A DNA stretch of 64,000 nucleotides, from NCBI GenBank assembly GCA_014873095.1, contig CP050848.1, forward strand, positions 1,178,001 through 1,242,000, written 5' to 3'. Below the pieces are notes generated by a model, which saw nothing but the letters and a program-made list of their open reading frames with translations, was not told where the DNA came from and made no database searches. Origin of the DNA: Planctomycetales bacterium ZRK34 (GTDB lineage Bacteria; Planctomycetota; Phycisphaerae; Phycisphaerales; Zrk34). The position numbers and the translations under genes are program-made. Below are positions 37,471 through 44,924 of this stretch, in pieces (within the stretch, counting starts at the first letter, position 1; each line of letters starts with the position of its first letter).

Positions 37471-39570
37471 ATGCGTCGATGCGCCGCCGGCATCGTGTTT
37501 GCCATGATCGCATGCCTCGCATGCGCCCAGGCCCGCGCGTGGGAGTGCCCCGACGCTGCGCTCCCGGCGGACGCTACGCACCCGGTGGTCACCGCGAGTG
37601 ATGAGGAACTGGCCCGACTGCGCGCCGCTTACCGCGATGGGGTCAAGGCCGTCACCAGCGTGGTCCGTCAGGCCGATCGCGTCATCGACAAGCCGCTGAC
37701 TTTCCCCCCGCGCGGCAGCCAGCACAATCAGTGGTATCAGTGCGATCAATGTGAAACCGCCTTGCATTATCTCGGTGACTTCAAGCATCAGTGCCCACGT
37801 TGTGAGAAGGTTTACACCGGCGAGCCGTACGACGATGTCATCTTCGCCAAACAACACGCCCACAACCTCCGCAACATGACTGATGCCGCCTGGGCCTGGG
37901 CGCTGACCGGCGAGCGTCGTTACGCCGACTCCGCCGCCAGCGTGCTGCTCGGGTATGCCGAGCGTTACCTGCAATACCCGCATCATGACAACCGCCGGCG
38001 CAGCCCCGGCTCGCGGTCCGGGGGCCACCTCGAAGAGCAGACTCTCGGCGAAGCCTCCGACATGGTCCGTTACATCGGCCCCGCCTTCGACCTGATCGCC
38101 GACTCGCCGGCCCTCGATGATGCCTCCCGCCGCGCGATCGTCGACAAGCTGATCCGCCCCATGCTCCAAAACATGGACAAGGCCAAGGCCGGTAAGTCCA
38201 ACTGGCAAAGCTGGCACAACGCCGCCATGTTCATCGGCGGCGCCGTCATCGGCGATGTCGACTGGATGCAGAAGTCACTGACGCAACCGAAGAACGGCTT
38301 CGCCTACCAGATGCAGGTCTCGATCAACCCCGACGGGTTCTGGTACGAAAACTCGTGGGGCTATCACTTCTACACGTTGTATGCGCTGACCGCCCACGCC
38401 GAGGCCGCCCGACACGTCGGCGTCGATCTGTATTCACACCCACTGTTCAAAAAAATGTTCACTCTGCCGGCGCGCTACGCCATGCCTGATCGTCGCCTGC
38501 CGCGTTTTGGCGACGATGTCCGAACCGGCGCCTTCGGTCGTGACTACCTGATGGAACCGGCTTACGCGGCGTATCACGATCCCGCGCTGCTGATCGGTCT
38601 GCGTGACAGCCCCACGTGGGAGAGCGTCTATTTCGGGCGTGACAAATCCGCAGAGGCTCCGCCCTTGCCATCGCTGGGCAGCGAGTTGTTCCCGGCCGCC
38701 GGTCACGCCATCCTGCGACCGCGCGGCGATGCGGGGCTGACCGTTGCCACGACCTTCGCCCCCTTTGGCGGGTTTCACGATCACTTCGATCGCCTCAGTT
38801 TCGTGATGTACGCCCTGGGGCGCGAGTGCGGTGTCGACCCCGGCCGCGCCAAGAGCCAGGCCTACCGCCTGCCGATCCACCGCAACTGGTATCGCGCCAC
38901 ACTCAGCCACAACACCGTCACCGTCGATGCAGCATCGCAGGCCGAAGGCGAATGCCGCCGCCTGACCTTCGCGGCGAATGCGCAATACGCGGCTGTCGGC
39001 GCTGAACTGACCGGCGCGTACAAAGGCGTGACCCATAGCCGCTGGCTGATCGCCTCGCCGACCTATTTGCTGGTGTTCGACGATCTGACGGCCGACGCCC
39101 CCCGCCGTTTCGACTTCTGGTATCACAACCGCGGCGATGCGGTCCATTGCGATGCCGCGGGCTCAGATCACGAGATCAAACCACCGGACTACATCAACGT
39201 CCGCGCCGCCGGCTCCAGCGATGACTCGATCCGTGTGCAGTTCAACGACAAGCCCGCCACGACCCACCTGCTGATGAATCCCGAAACCGGCACCGCCGTG
39301 ATGGTCGGCGACGGCGTCGGCGCTTCAGTCGACGACCGTGTCCCACTGGCGCGTTTCACCCGCACCGGCAAGCATGTGCAGTTCGCCGCCGTTCTCGAAC
39401 CGGCCGCCGGCGATACAGCTCCCGCTGTGAAGTTGGTCACAATCGACCGCACTGCGAATGTCTACACGATCACCATCACCCGCGATGACCACACCGACAC
39501 TGCCCTGATCAGCCCCGACGGCCCAGTGATTTTCGATGTGGCCGGCACGACGGTGCTGCAAACAAAATAA
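37471..39570 (+). CDS. Secreted heparinase II/III-like polysaccharide lyase
   Basis: 699 aa. Signal peptide GIVFAMIACLACAQARA. A small zinc-ribbon-like insert, WYQCDQCETALHYLG..HQCPRCEKVY, occurs at about residues 89-112. The alpha/alpha toroid follows (about 130-400: LRNMTDAAWAWALTGERRYADSA, NWQSWHNAAMFIGGAVIGD, VSINPDGFWYENSWGYHFYTLYALTAHAEA with the catalytic-type Asn/His/Tyr). The beta-sandwich has GGFHDHFDRLSFVMY and NTVTVDAASQAEGE. It probably cleaves uronate-containing glycans by beta-elimination. Confidence 0.85.
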   Translation: MRRCAAGIVFAMIACLACAQARAWECPDAALPADATHPVVTASDEELARLRAAYRDGVKAVTSVVRQADRVIDKPLTFPPRGSQHNQWYQCDQCETALHYLGDFKHQCPRCEKVYTGEPYDDVIFAKQHAHNLRNMTDAAWAWALTGERRYADSAASVLLGYAERYLQYPHHDNRRRSPGSRSGGHLEEQTLGEASDMVRYIGPAFDLIADSPALDDASRRAIVDKLIRPMLQNMDKAKAGKSNWQSWHNAAMFIGGAVIGDVDWMQKSLTQPKNGFAYQMQVSINPDGFWYENSWGYHFYTLYALTAHAEAARHVGVDLYSHPLFKKMFTLPARYAMPDRRLPRFGDDVRTGAFGRDYLMEPAYAAYHDPALLIGLRDSPTWESVYFGRDKSAEAPPLPSLGSELFPAAGHAILRPRGDAGLTVATTFAPFGGFHDHFDRLSFVMYALGRECGVDPGRAKSQAYRLPIHRNWYRATLSHNTVTVDAASQAEGECRRLTFAANAQYAAVGAELTGAYKGVTHSRWLIASPTYLLVFDDLTADAPRRFDFWYHNRGDAVHCDAAGSDHEIKPPDYINVRAAGSSDDSIRVQFNDKPATTHLLMNPETGTAVMVGDGVGASVDDRVPLARFTRTGKHVQFAAVLEPAAGDTAPAVKLVTIDRTANVYTITITRDDHTDTALISPDGPVIFDVAGTTVLQTK

Positions 39571-39577
39571 CACTACC

Positions 39578-39604
39578 GTTTAGCGGGCGATCGTCAGATC
39601 GCCG
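39578..39604 (+). repeat. Left 27-bp terminal inverted repeat of the RAYT element
   Basis: Begins GTTTAGCGGGCGATCG and ends CAGATCGCCG. It is a perfect inverted copy of 40234-40260 and lies 7 nt after the heparinase stop. GGCGATC... GATCGCC makes it internally palindromic. Confidence 0.85.
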
Positions 39605-39674
39605 CTCTCTTCAGCGTGGCATCTGAAAACCGCGGCTCTGACGAACCGCAGCCAAAGGTGTTATCATCAATCGC

Positions 39675-40244
39675 ATGATCCGGGCATCGCATGTTATTTT
39701 CACTGCCTACGGATTCTGGCTGCCCAACGACCCGCGCGGCTCGTGGTCCGATTTTGTCCGCAAGTGGGAACTGCTCCGTTTCGGCCCCGCAACGAAAACC
39801 AACATACGCCGCTCCGTCGCTGGTGCAACGCATGATCGGGCTCAACGATCACAAGCAAAAGAGCAATTGAAATTCCCACCTGTTCATTTCACCGGCAAGC
39901 AAGCTCTGTCGATCGCAAACGGTTTTCGCTGGGCGGTCGAACAGTCGCATTACTCCGTCTATGCGTGCGCGATTCTTCCAGACCACGTGCACATGGTCAT
40001 CGCGCGGCATGACTATCATGTCGAGCAAATCGTCCGCCGTCTCAAACAAGCCGCGACAATGCGATTGAAATCCGATGGCCTGTCGCCGCATGCCGGGTCG
40101 CCTTGGGCACGCAACGGCTGGAAAGTGTTTCTGAACACCGATGCAGATATCCGTCGCGCTATCCATTATGTCAATGACAACCCGGCCAAGGAACATAAAC
40201 CGCCACAGCAGTGGGCATTCGTCACACCGTACACGGCGATCTGA
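39675..40244 (+). CDS. rayT: REP-associated tyrosine transposase (RAYT, TnpA-REP/Y1 HUH family)
   Basis: 189 aa. It begins HVIFTAYGFWLPNDPRGSW, carries the HUH metal motif HVH at residues 104-106 (AILPDHVHMVIARH) and the helix IHYVNDNPAKEH with the likely nucleophile Tyr165, and has SPWARNGWKVF in between. RAYTs nick single-stranded DNA at palindromic REP sequences. It is flanked by perfect 27-bp inverted repeats, and its TGA stop lies inside the right repeat. A lone related repeat copy is 8 kb away at 48266. The gene looks intact. Confidence 0.9.
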   Translation: MIRASHVIFTAYGFWLPNDPRGSWSDFVRKWELLRFGPATKTNIRRSVAGATHDRAQRSQAKEQLKFPPVHFTGKQALSIANGFRWAVEQSHYSVYACAILPDHVHMVIARHDYHVEQIVRRLKQAATMRLKSDGLSPHAGSPWARNGWKVFLNTDADIRRAIHYVNDNPAKEHKPPQQWAFVTPYTAI

Positions 40245-40260
40245 CGATCGCCCGCTAAAC
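40234..40260 (-). repeat. Right 27-bp terminal inverted repeat of the RAYT element
   Basis: Perfect reverse complement of 39578-39604, ending CGCCCGCTAAAC on the plus strand. It contains the last codons and stop of the transposase gene, so the 683-bp unit is compact. Confidence 0.85.
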
Positions 40261-40306
40261 ATGGTGACCGTTTAACAACAGTTTGCCAGAACCACGTTCT
40301 CAGCGA

Positions 40307-41299
40307 TTAAAACTCGCGGGTGATCACTGCGTCGGCGATGGTGATCAGCGTGTCGTGGGCTGGGGAGTCCGGCAGGATGCTGATGGCCCGCTTGGCCTGG
40401 TCGATGAGATGCTCGGCGCGGCGGCGGGCGTAAGGCAGTGAATCGCTCTCCGCCAGAATGCGACCGATGCGTTCGGACTGCTCCGGGCCGGGCGTGCGCA
40501 GCAGGTCGATCAGTTCCTGGCGCTGCTCGGGGTGGGCGGTTTCCAGGCGATGAATCAGCGGCAGCGTGAGCTTACCCTTTTCCAGGTCCTTGCCCAGCGA
40601 CTTGCCCACGACGGCCGCGTCGCCGGTCAGGTCTAATACGTCGTCGACAATCTGAAAGGCGTTGCCCAGCAGTTCGCCGTACTGCGTCATGGCATCGCAG
40701 GTGGGTTTATCCGCCCCGCTGTACAGCGCCCCCAGGCGACAGGCCACACCGCAGAGGGCGGCCGTCTTGCGGCGGATGATGTCGAAGTAGGTCTGCTCAT
40801 CCAGCGACCAATTGTTGCGATTATGAAGCTGAAGCAGTTCGCCTTCGCAGACGGTGTTGGTCGCATCAGCGATCAGACGCGAGGCGGTCTGCGACCCGAT
40901 CGAGGCCGACAGATGATACGAGTGGCTGATCAGGTAGTCGCCGAGCATGACGGCGGCTTCGTTGCCGCGCAGGCGGTTGATCGTCGTGGCGCGGCGGCGG
41001 ACATCCTGATCGTCGAGCACATCGTCGTGAACCAGCGTGGCCATGTGTACCATCTCGACGACGGTCGACAACGTGCGGTGCTCGTCGACCAGTTCGCCGC
41101 TCGGCGACGTCGCCAGCCCGCTGAGCATCACCAACATCGGCCGCAGCATCTTCCCGCGGTATTGCTCCAGGTGGCGGGCCAGGTCGTTGACGCAAGCCAG
41201 GTCACTGACCAACTCGGCGGCAAAGCGCGACTCGACCTCCGCCAACTCCACGGCGAGCAGACGGGCGACAGCTTCGTGCTTCTGACCAAGCGTGATCAT
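40307..41299 (-). CDS. Polyprenyl diphosphate synthase (octaprenyl/heptaprenyl type)
   Basis: 330 aa, all-alpha isoprenyl synthase. GKMLRPML (about 50-56), the first Asp-rich motif HDDVLDD (91-97), the second DDVLD (219-223) and KTAALCGVACRLGALYSGA are clear. The enzyme elongates farnesyl diphosphate with IPP to make a quinone side chain, which fits the nuo and cyd genes in the window. Exact chain length cannot be read safely. Confidence 0.9.
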   Translation of the reverse strand: MITLGQKHEAVARLLAVELAEVESRFAAELVSDLACVNDLARHLEQYRGKMLRPMLVMLSGLATSPSGELVDEHRTLSTVVEMVHMATLVHDDVLDDQDVRRRATTINRLRGNEAAVMLGDYLISHSYHLSASIGSQTASRLIADATNTVCEGELLQLHNRNNWSLDEQTYFDIIRRKTAALCGVACRLGALYSGADKPTCDAMTQYGELLGNAFQIVDDVLDLTGDAAVVGKSLGKDLEKGKLTLPLIHRLETAHPEQRQELIDLLRTPGPEQSERIGRILAESDSLPYARRRAEHLIDQAKRAISILPDSPAHDTLITIADAVITREF

Positions 41300-41332
41300 G
41301 GACCCAATAGTAGATCACACCCCTCACATTGT

Positions 41333-43180
41333 CTAAACAAATCCCCCAAGCCTGCGAATTTGCTCCCGGACATAGACGACGACCGCCTCGTCGGATTCAG
41401 CGATTTTAGACAAATCAATCGGTTCGCCGAACCTGACCCGGCTCCGGCTGGGCCTCAGGTACGCCCCCAACGGCTTGCCCCCGCGCGGCGAGCCGCTGAT
41501 GTAAACCGGCACGATCACCGCCCCGCCCCGACGGGCAATCATGGCCAGGCCCAGGTTGAAATCCATCACGTCATCACCTTCCCGGTTGATCCGCCCTTCG
41601 GGGAAGATTCCGACGACTTCGCCGGCGGCCAGACGTCCGATCGCCTGCCGCGCCGCTTGCGGGTCCGGCCGCCCACGCCGCACGCCGATCGGCATGATGG
41701 TCCGCCATAGCCACCCCAGCGGGCCGATCATGTATTCCCGCGCCATCATCCAGCACACCGGCCGCGCCACCGCCGACTGAAGCAACGCCGGGTCGAGCCC
41801 CGAGGTGTGGTTGCTGACCAGCAGCACCGCCCCATCCCGCGGCATGTGCTGCCTACCGTAAACCTGCAACCGGTGAACAATCTCGCAGTACATCCGAACC
41901 AGCCGCCATAGCAGATTCATCGCCCGTGTCGGTCCCGGCCCGGTCAGCACGAAATACATCAGCCCGAAACCTGCCATCACGATCAGTCCGATCGCCAGCG
42001 CGCCGGATGCCGGACGCATCCACGGGTCCGCCGCCGCGCCGGCCTGCCAGATCACAAACGAGATCACCACCTGCCCGAACTCCTGAATGATCTCCTTGGC
42101 TGCAAACACGCGCCCGCGGATGTGATCCGCCGAGCAGCGCTGCAGCATCGTGTTCAGCGGCACCAGCAGCACCCCCGCGCCGATGCCTGTCATCAGCGCG
42201 ATGCCCACCCCGATACCAAACACCGGCACGATCATCTGCAGTCCGATGAAGGTTCCGCAAAGCACCAGCCCCAGCATGATCAGCACCTCGGAGCCGAATC
42301 GCGGATTGCACACGCCGAGGATGAACGCCGCGATCAGCATGCCCAGCCCCACCGGCGCCGCGACAAACATGAACCCCGCCGCGCTTCGGTGATAAAGCTC
42401 GACATTGACCACCGCCAGCGCCGGCATGTACACCGCCACCCCGCCCCACACCAGCGCCGCTGTGAATATCAGCACGCGCACCGGCCGATGCGACATCGCA
42501 TAGCGCAACCCGCGGGCGATGTCGGCAATCGGACGTGACAGTTCCAGCGCCCGCTGCCGCCACGGTGTTTTCAAAAACACCCAGAATGTTCCGCTGATCA
42601 TGTACGCCATTGCGCCGGTCATGATCATCGCCCGCAGCGAGTGTTCGACGATGAGTCCGCCGACGATGAACCCGATCAGGTTGCCGATGATGCCCATCGA
42701 GACCACCGCCGCATTAGCCCGCGACAGCAGGTCGAGCCCGACGACGTTGGGCACGATCGACAGCTTGGCCGGTACGAATGTCGCCGCCATCACGCCCACG
42801 CAGAGAATCACCGCCCAGACCTGCCAGTGGTGGGCCGCCGGCACTTCCTGCATCCCCGCGGGCACCATCATGAACGCCAGCAGCAAAATGATGCCGCGCG
42901 TCTCATCCGCCGCGAACATGATCCACTTGCGCGGCAACCGGTCGCTCAGCCATCCCGCAAGCGGCGACCACAACAGGTACGGCAGAAAAAAGAAGAACTG
43001 AATGCCCGCCTGGATCGACGCGTTTTCGGCGCTTTCGGGTCCATACCCGAGCATGGGCAGGGCTGCATTCATGATCAACCGATCACCGACGCCGCTGGCG
43101 AATGTCGACGACCAGAGCAGATGAAAGCTGACATTGCGCCAGAGCGCCGTCGGCCGCTGCGATGTGTGACCATCCGCCAT
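41333..43180 (-). CDS. MFS transporter fused to 1-acyl-glycerol-3-phosphate acyltransferase domain
   Basis: 615 aa. Residues about 12-415 form an MFS transporter with 12 helices (loop 2-3 motif GWLSDRLPRKWIMF). Residues about 430-610 form a PlsC-like acyltransferase with NHTSGLD (457-463, the NHx4D box), GVRRG and FPEGRIN (from 526). The arrangement resembles LplT fused to the acyltransferase part of Aas, lacking the acyl-ACP synthetase. It probably flips and re-acylates lysophospholipids at the inner membrane. Confidence 0.87.
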   Translation of the reverse strand: MADGHTSQRPTALWRNVSFHLLWSSTFASGVGDRLIMNAALPMLGYGPESAENASIQAGIQFFFFLPYLLWSPLAGWLSDRLPRKWIMFAADETRGIILLLAFMMVPAGMQEVPAAHHWQVWAVILCVGVMAATFVPAKLSIVPNVVGLDLLSRANAAVVSMGIIGNLIGFIVGGLIVEHSLRAMIMTGAMAYMISGTFWVFLKTPWRQRALELSRPIADIARGLRYAMSHRPVRVLIFTAALVWGGVAVYMPALAVVNVELYHRSAAGFMFVAAPVGLGMLIAAFILGVCNPRFGSEVLIMLGLVLCGTFIGLQMIVPVFGIGVGIALMTGIGAGVLLVPLNTMLQRCSADHIRGRVFAAKEIIQEFGQVVISFVIWQAGAAADPWMRPASGALAIGLIVMAGFGLMYFVLTGPGPTRAMNLLWRLVRMYCEIVHRLQVYGRQHMPRDGAVLLVSNHTSGLDPALLQSAVARPVCWMMAREYMIGPLGWLWRTIMPIGVRRGRPDPQAARQAIGRLAAGEVVGIFPEGRINREGDDVMDFNLGLAMIARRGGAVIVPVYISGSPRGGKPLGAYLRPSRSRVRFGEPIDLSKIAESDEAVVVYVREQIRRLGGFV

Positions 43181-43251
43181 GCCCCCAAATGTACCATTTC
43201 GCGGCGTTCATGGCGCATTCAGCGGCGAGGCAAGCCAGCCGCTAAATGGGG

Positions 43252-43264
43252 TATACTGATCATT
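43252..43264 (+). promoter_or_regulatory. -10 element of hemB (leaderless mRNA likely)
   Basis: TATACT at 43252-43257 in GGGTATACTG ends 7 nt before the ATG at 43265. Transcription would start at or next to the start codon. No Shine-Dalgarno lies before the ATG, and no clear -35 is visible. Confidence 0.5.
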
Positions 43265-44266
43265 ATGACTGACGACCAATCATTCAAACCGTATCTGCGT
43301 CCGCGGCGGTTGCGGCGGGGGCAGGTGATGCGCGACCTGGTGGCGGATGTGAAGCTGACGGCTGACGACCTGGTGTTGCCGCTGTTTGTCCGCCACGGCC
43401 AGGGGCTGCACAAGCCGGTGGTGTCGATGCCGGGCGTGGCGCAGATGTCGCCGGACCGGGCCGTCGAAGAGATCGAAGAACTGGCCAACCAGGGCCTGCG
43501 CAGCTTCATCCTCTTCGGCGTGGTCGAACCGGGTGACAAAGATCCCACCGGCAGCGCGGCCCTCGACGCCGACAACCCCGTCAACCTCACGCTCAAACAC
43601 GTGCGCGACGCAGGAGTCGATGTGGTGATGATGGCCGACCTGTGCCTGTGTGAATACACCGACCACGGCCACTGCGGCGCGCTGCACGCCGACGAAGCAG
43701 TCACCGTCGACAACGACGCCACGCTCGACCTGCTCGGACAACAGGCGGTGCTGCTGGCTGAAAACGGCGCCGACGTGGTCGCGCCCTCGGGCATGATGGA
43801 CGGCATGGTCGGTGCGATCCGCACAGCCCTGGACGCCACCGGCTATGAAAACATGCCGATCCTCAGCTACTCGGTCAAATACGCCTCGGCGATGTACGGC
43901 CCGTTCCGTGACGCCGGCGAAGGCACCCCGCAGTTCGGTAATCGACGCGGGTACCAGATGGACTACCGCCGCAGTCGCGAGTGGCGCACCGAACTCGAAC
44001 TCGACATCGCCGAGGGCGCGGACATGGTGATGGTCAAACCCGCCGCGGCATATCTGGACATCATCCGGCAGGTGCGCGACTCGACCGATCTGCCGGTGGC
44101 GGCGTACCACGTATCCGGCGAGTTCAGCATGATTCACGCCGCCGCAGCCAACGGGTGGATCGACCTGGAAGATGCGGCCGTGGAAGTCACCACGGCGATC
44201 AAGCGCGCCGGCGCAGACCTGATTCTGACTTATTTTGCAGGCGATCTATTGAAGTGGCTGGGCTGA
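43265..44266 (+). CDS. hemB: Delta-aminolevulinic acid dehydratase (porphobilinogen synthase)
   Basis: 333 aa from ATG 43265. The open frame extends upstream, antisense to the MFS gene, without homology. HemB joins two 5-aminolevulinates to porphobilinogen. Zn-binding Cys127, Cys129 and Cys137 lie in DLCLCEYTDHGHCG, so this is the zinc type. Schiff-base region Lys205 (SYSVKYASAMYGPFRDA) and Lys258 (MVMVKPAAAYLDII) are present. The protein is complete. It supplies haem for the bd oxidase and other enzymes. Confidence 0.95.
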   Translation: MTDDQSFKPYLRPRRLRRGQVMRDLVADVKLTADDLVLPLFVRHGQGLHKPVVSMPGVAQMSPDRAVEEIEELANQGLRSFILFGVVEPGDKDPTGSAALDADNPVNLTLKHVRDAGVDVVMMADLCLCEYTDHGHCGALHADEAVTVDNDATLDLLGQQAVLLAENGADVVAPSGMMDGMVGAIRTALDATGYENMPILSYSVKYASAMYGPFRDAGEGTPQFGNRRGYQMDYRRSREWRTELELDIAEGADMVMVKPAAAYLDIIRQVRDSTDLPVAAYHVSGEFSMIHAAAANGWIDLEDAAVEVTTAIKRAGADLILTYFAGDLLKWLG

Positions 44267-44303
44267 TTTACTCCGTCATGTTAGATCGCTACCGTTTAGT
44301 CCT

Positions 44304-44918
44304 GTGAGTACGTTGAAGCTGACCATTCTGGTGTTCGTTGCGGCGCTTTGGGCCGGGGGTTGCACATCCGTGCGAACGACCGATCCACCAAAGACAGCCA
44401 CAGAGCAGTTTCTGATGTCGACCGCCGCCGGCGACGCGGTGCAACAACTTTCCGGCGAGGCGCTGCGCGGGCGGACGCTCTTCGTCGACGACACCTACAT
44501 GCCGGCGAAAGATTTTCCGTACCTGATCGGCGACGTGCGGGCGCAACTGCTGCTCGCCGGCGGGCAGCTTGTCAACGATCGTGAAAAAGCACAGGTTATC
44601 GTCGAAGTTCGCTCCGGCGGCGTCGGCATCGACCGATACGAATTCCTGCTGGGCATACCGTCGATTCCGCTGGGCACCGTCGCCGCGGCGGCGGGCGCTC
44701 CGCCGGTGCCGATCACGACCCCCGAACTGGCGCTGATCAAAAACTCCCGCCAATGGGGCACGGCCAGCATCGCCCTGGTCGCCTACTGGGCCGACACCGG
44801 CGAGATCCTCACCGCCTCGGGCCCCTTCGTCGGACGCAGCCACCGCGAAGACTGGTGGTTCTTCGGGTCCGGCCCCAAGAGCATCAGCGACATTCCACCG
44901 ACCCAACCCCTGGAGTGA
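44304..44918 (+). CDS. Lipoprotein of unknown function
   Basis: 204 aa from GTG 44304. Signal peptide with lipobox ALWAGGC, Cys at about residue 20. The mature start is TSVRTTDPPKTATEQFLMSTAAGDAV, followed by a small alpha/beta domain and a hydrophobic AAAGAPPVPITTPELALIKN segment; it ends GSGPKSISDIPPTQPLE. It reminds me of DUF6655-type planctomycete lipoproteins, unverified. It is 6 nt upstream of the AsmA-like gene, suggesting an envelope-related pair. Confidence 0.75.
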   Translation: MSTLKLTILVFVAALWAGGCTSVRTTDPPKTATEQFLMSTAAGDAVQQLSGEALRGRTLFVDDTYMPAKDFPYLIGDVRAQLLLAGGQLVNDREKAQVIVEVRSGGVGIDRYEFLLGIPSIPLGTVAAAAGAPPVPITTPELALIKNSRQWGTASIALVAYWADTGEILTASGPFVGRSHREDWWFFGSGPKSISDIPPTQPLE

Positions 44919-44924
44919 GACACC

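Noticed and set aside
42641..43264. N-terminal extension of hemB by 208 residues
   Set aside because: It is antisense to the MFS-acyltransferase gene and unlike any HemB; ATG 43265 gives the standard protein.
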